In this document: positions 5,465 to 5,826 of the stretch, piece after piece
Position numbering within the stretch: the first letter of the stretch is position 1
How the letters are laid out: each line of letters opens with the position of its first letter
Assembly (NCBI GenBank): GCA_031277355.1
Contig: JAITMN010000363.1
Location: 1-5,826, forward strand
DNA length: 5,826 nucleotides
Direction of reading: 5' to 3'
Origin: Nevskiaceae bacterium
GTDB lineage: Bacteria > Pseudomonadota > Gammaproteobacteria > Steroidobacterales > Steroidobacteraceae
Notes under the pieces: generated by a model
The model's input: only the letters and a program-made list of their open reading frames with translations
Told to the model about the DNA's origin: nothing
Databases searched by the model: none
Translations under genes and position numbers: made by a program

Positions 5465-5826
5465 ATGAGATTCAGCACGATAGGGGTGGCGGGCGCGCTG
5501 GGATTGATGCTGGCCGCCACCAGCGGCGCAGCGGCAGCGGCGGCCCCACCCGGGCAAACGCCCGTGCCGGTGGTTGCGCCTGCGCAGGCTTTCGCCACCG
5601 CAGAAGCGCATTTCAATTATCTGAAACGCCAGGCCAATGGCGGCACGCACCATACGTATCAGTCGATACCGAAGTGGGAAGGACTATGGCAGGCCGGCTA
5701 CAACAGCCTCGTGCGCGGCCCCGATTCGTCTTTTTTCGAGGGGCCGCCGCCGGCCGGCCTGAGCGCCGGCGGCGTGGTCAAGGAGGGCGTATTCACGCCG
5801 GCGTATGAAGCGGCCTTCAAGCAGCG
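5465..5826 (+). CDS. Secreted protein of unknown function, N-terminal 120 residues (C-terminus outside window)
   Basis: I do not recognise a named family. The first 26 or so residues (MRFSTIGVAGALGLMLAATS then an Ala run) form a Sec signal peptide with signal peptidase I-type AxA sites. The mature part starts with a Pro/Val/Ala-rich stretch (28-40). A helical-looking segment AEAHFNYLKRQANGG (46-60) follows, then an aromatic-rich block SIPKWEGLWQAGYNS (67-81), a Pro/Gly-rich segment FFEGPPPAGLSAGG, and VFTPAYEAAFKQR at the window edge. The IP-W-GLW plus TPAYEAAF pattern resembles uncharacterised exported proteins of proteobacteria that I have seen only as hypotheticals; this is recollection, not a search. 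AAGAGG ends 4 nt before the ATG, a slightly short spacing. The reading frame is open from this ATG to the window end. It is divergent from the VOC gene, with no visible partner in the window. Confidence 0.8.
   Translation, partial: MRFSTIGVAGALGLMLAATSGAAAAAAPPGQTPVPVVAPAQAFATAEAHFNYLKRQANGGTHHTYQSIPKWEGLWQAGYNSLVRGPDSSFFEGPPPAGLSAGGVVKEGVFTPAYEAAFKQ

Overview
This is a GC-rich, gene-dense window. Its codon use, Shine-Dalgarno sites and protein families point to a Gram-negative proteobacterium, probably a soil or water heterotroph. A PQQ dehydrogenase and export signals imply a periplasm. No 16S, tRNA or taxon-diagnostic gene is present, so a finer placement would be a guess.

Layout: positions 3643 down to 1 (minus strand) hold a tight three-gene operon. 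It starts with an MFS transporter resembling the aromatic acid:H+ symporter (AAHS) family, beginning at a GTG. After 16 bp comes a secreted protein with two NTF2-like halves (DUF8021-like). After another 25 bp comes a PQQ-dependent alcohol dehydrogenase that runs off the left edge; its N-terminal 441 residues are visible. A 102-bp divergent intergenic region (3644-3745) separates this operon from a plus-strand membrane diguanylate cyclase (3746-4873). That gene converges with a minus-strand VOC/glyoxalase-fold protein (4914-5297). A 167-bp divergent intergenic region with two short inverted repeats (5298-5464) follows. Last is the start of a plus-strand gene for a secreted protein of unknown function (5465 to the right edge).

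Working together: the operon reads as a small catabolic module. The dehydrogenase would oxidise an alcohol or aldehyde outside the inner membrane, the transporter would import the resulting acid (or the substrate), and the NTF2-like protein may bind or process the same compound in the periplasm. The substrate cannot be read from the sequence. The most notable detail is a D-Y-D motif in the dehydrogenase active site, the signature of lanthanide-dependent rather than calcium-dependent PQQ enzymes, in a protein that also carries a lipoprotein signal. The diguanylate cyclase has an intact GGDEF site but no RxxD inhibitory site. No mobile element, CRISPR array or RNA gene was seen, and no complete defence-type or otherwise clearly new system was recognised.
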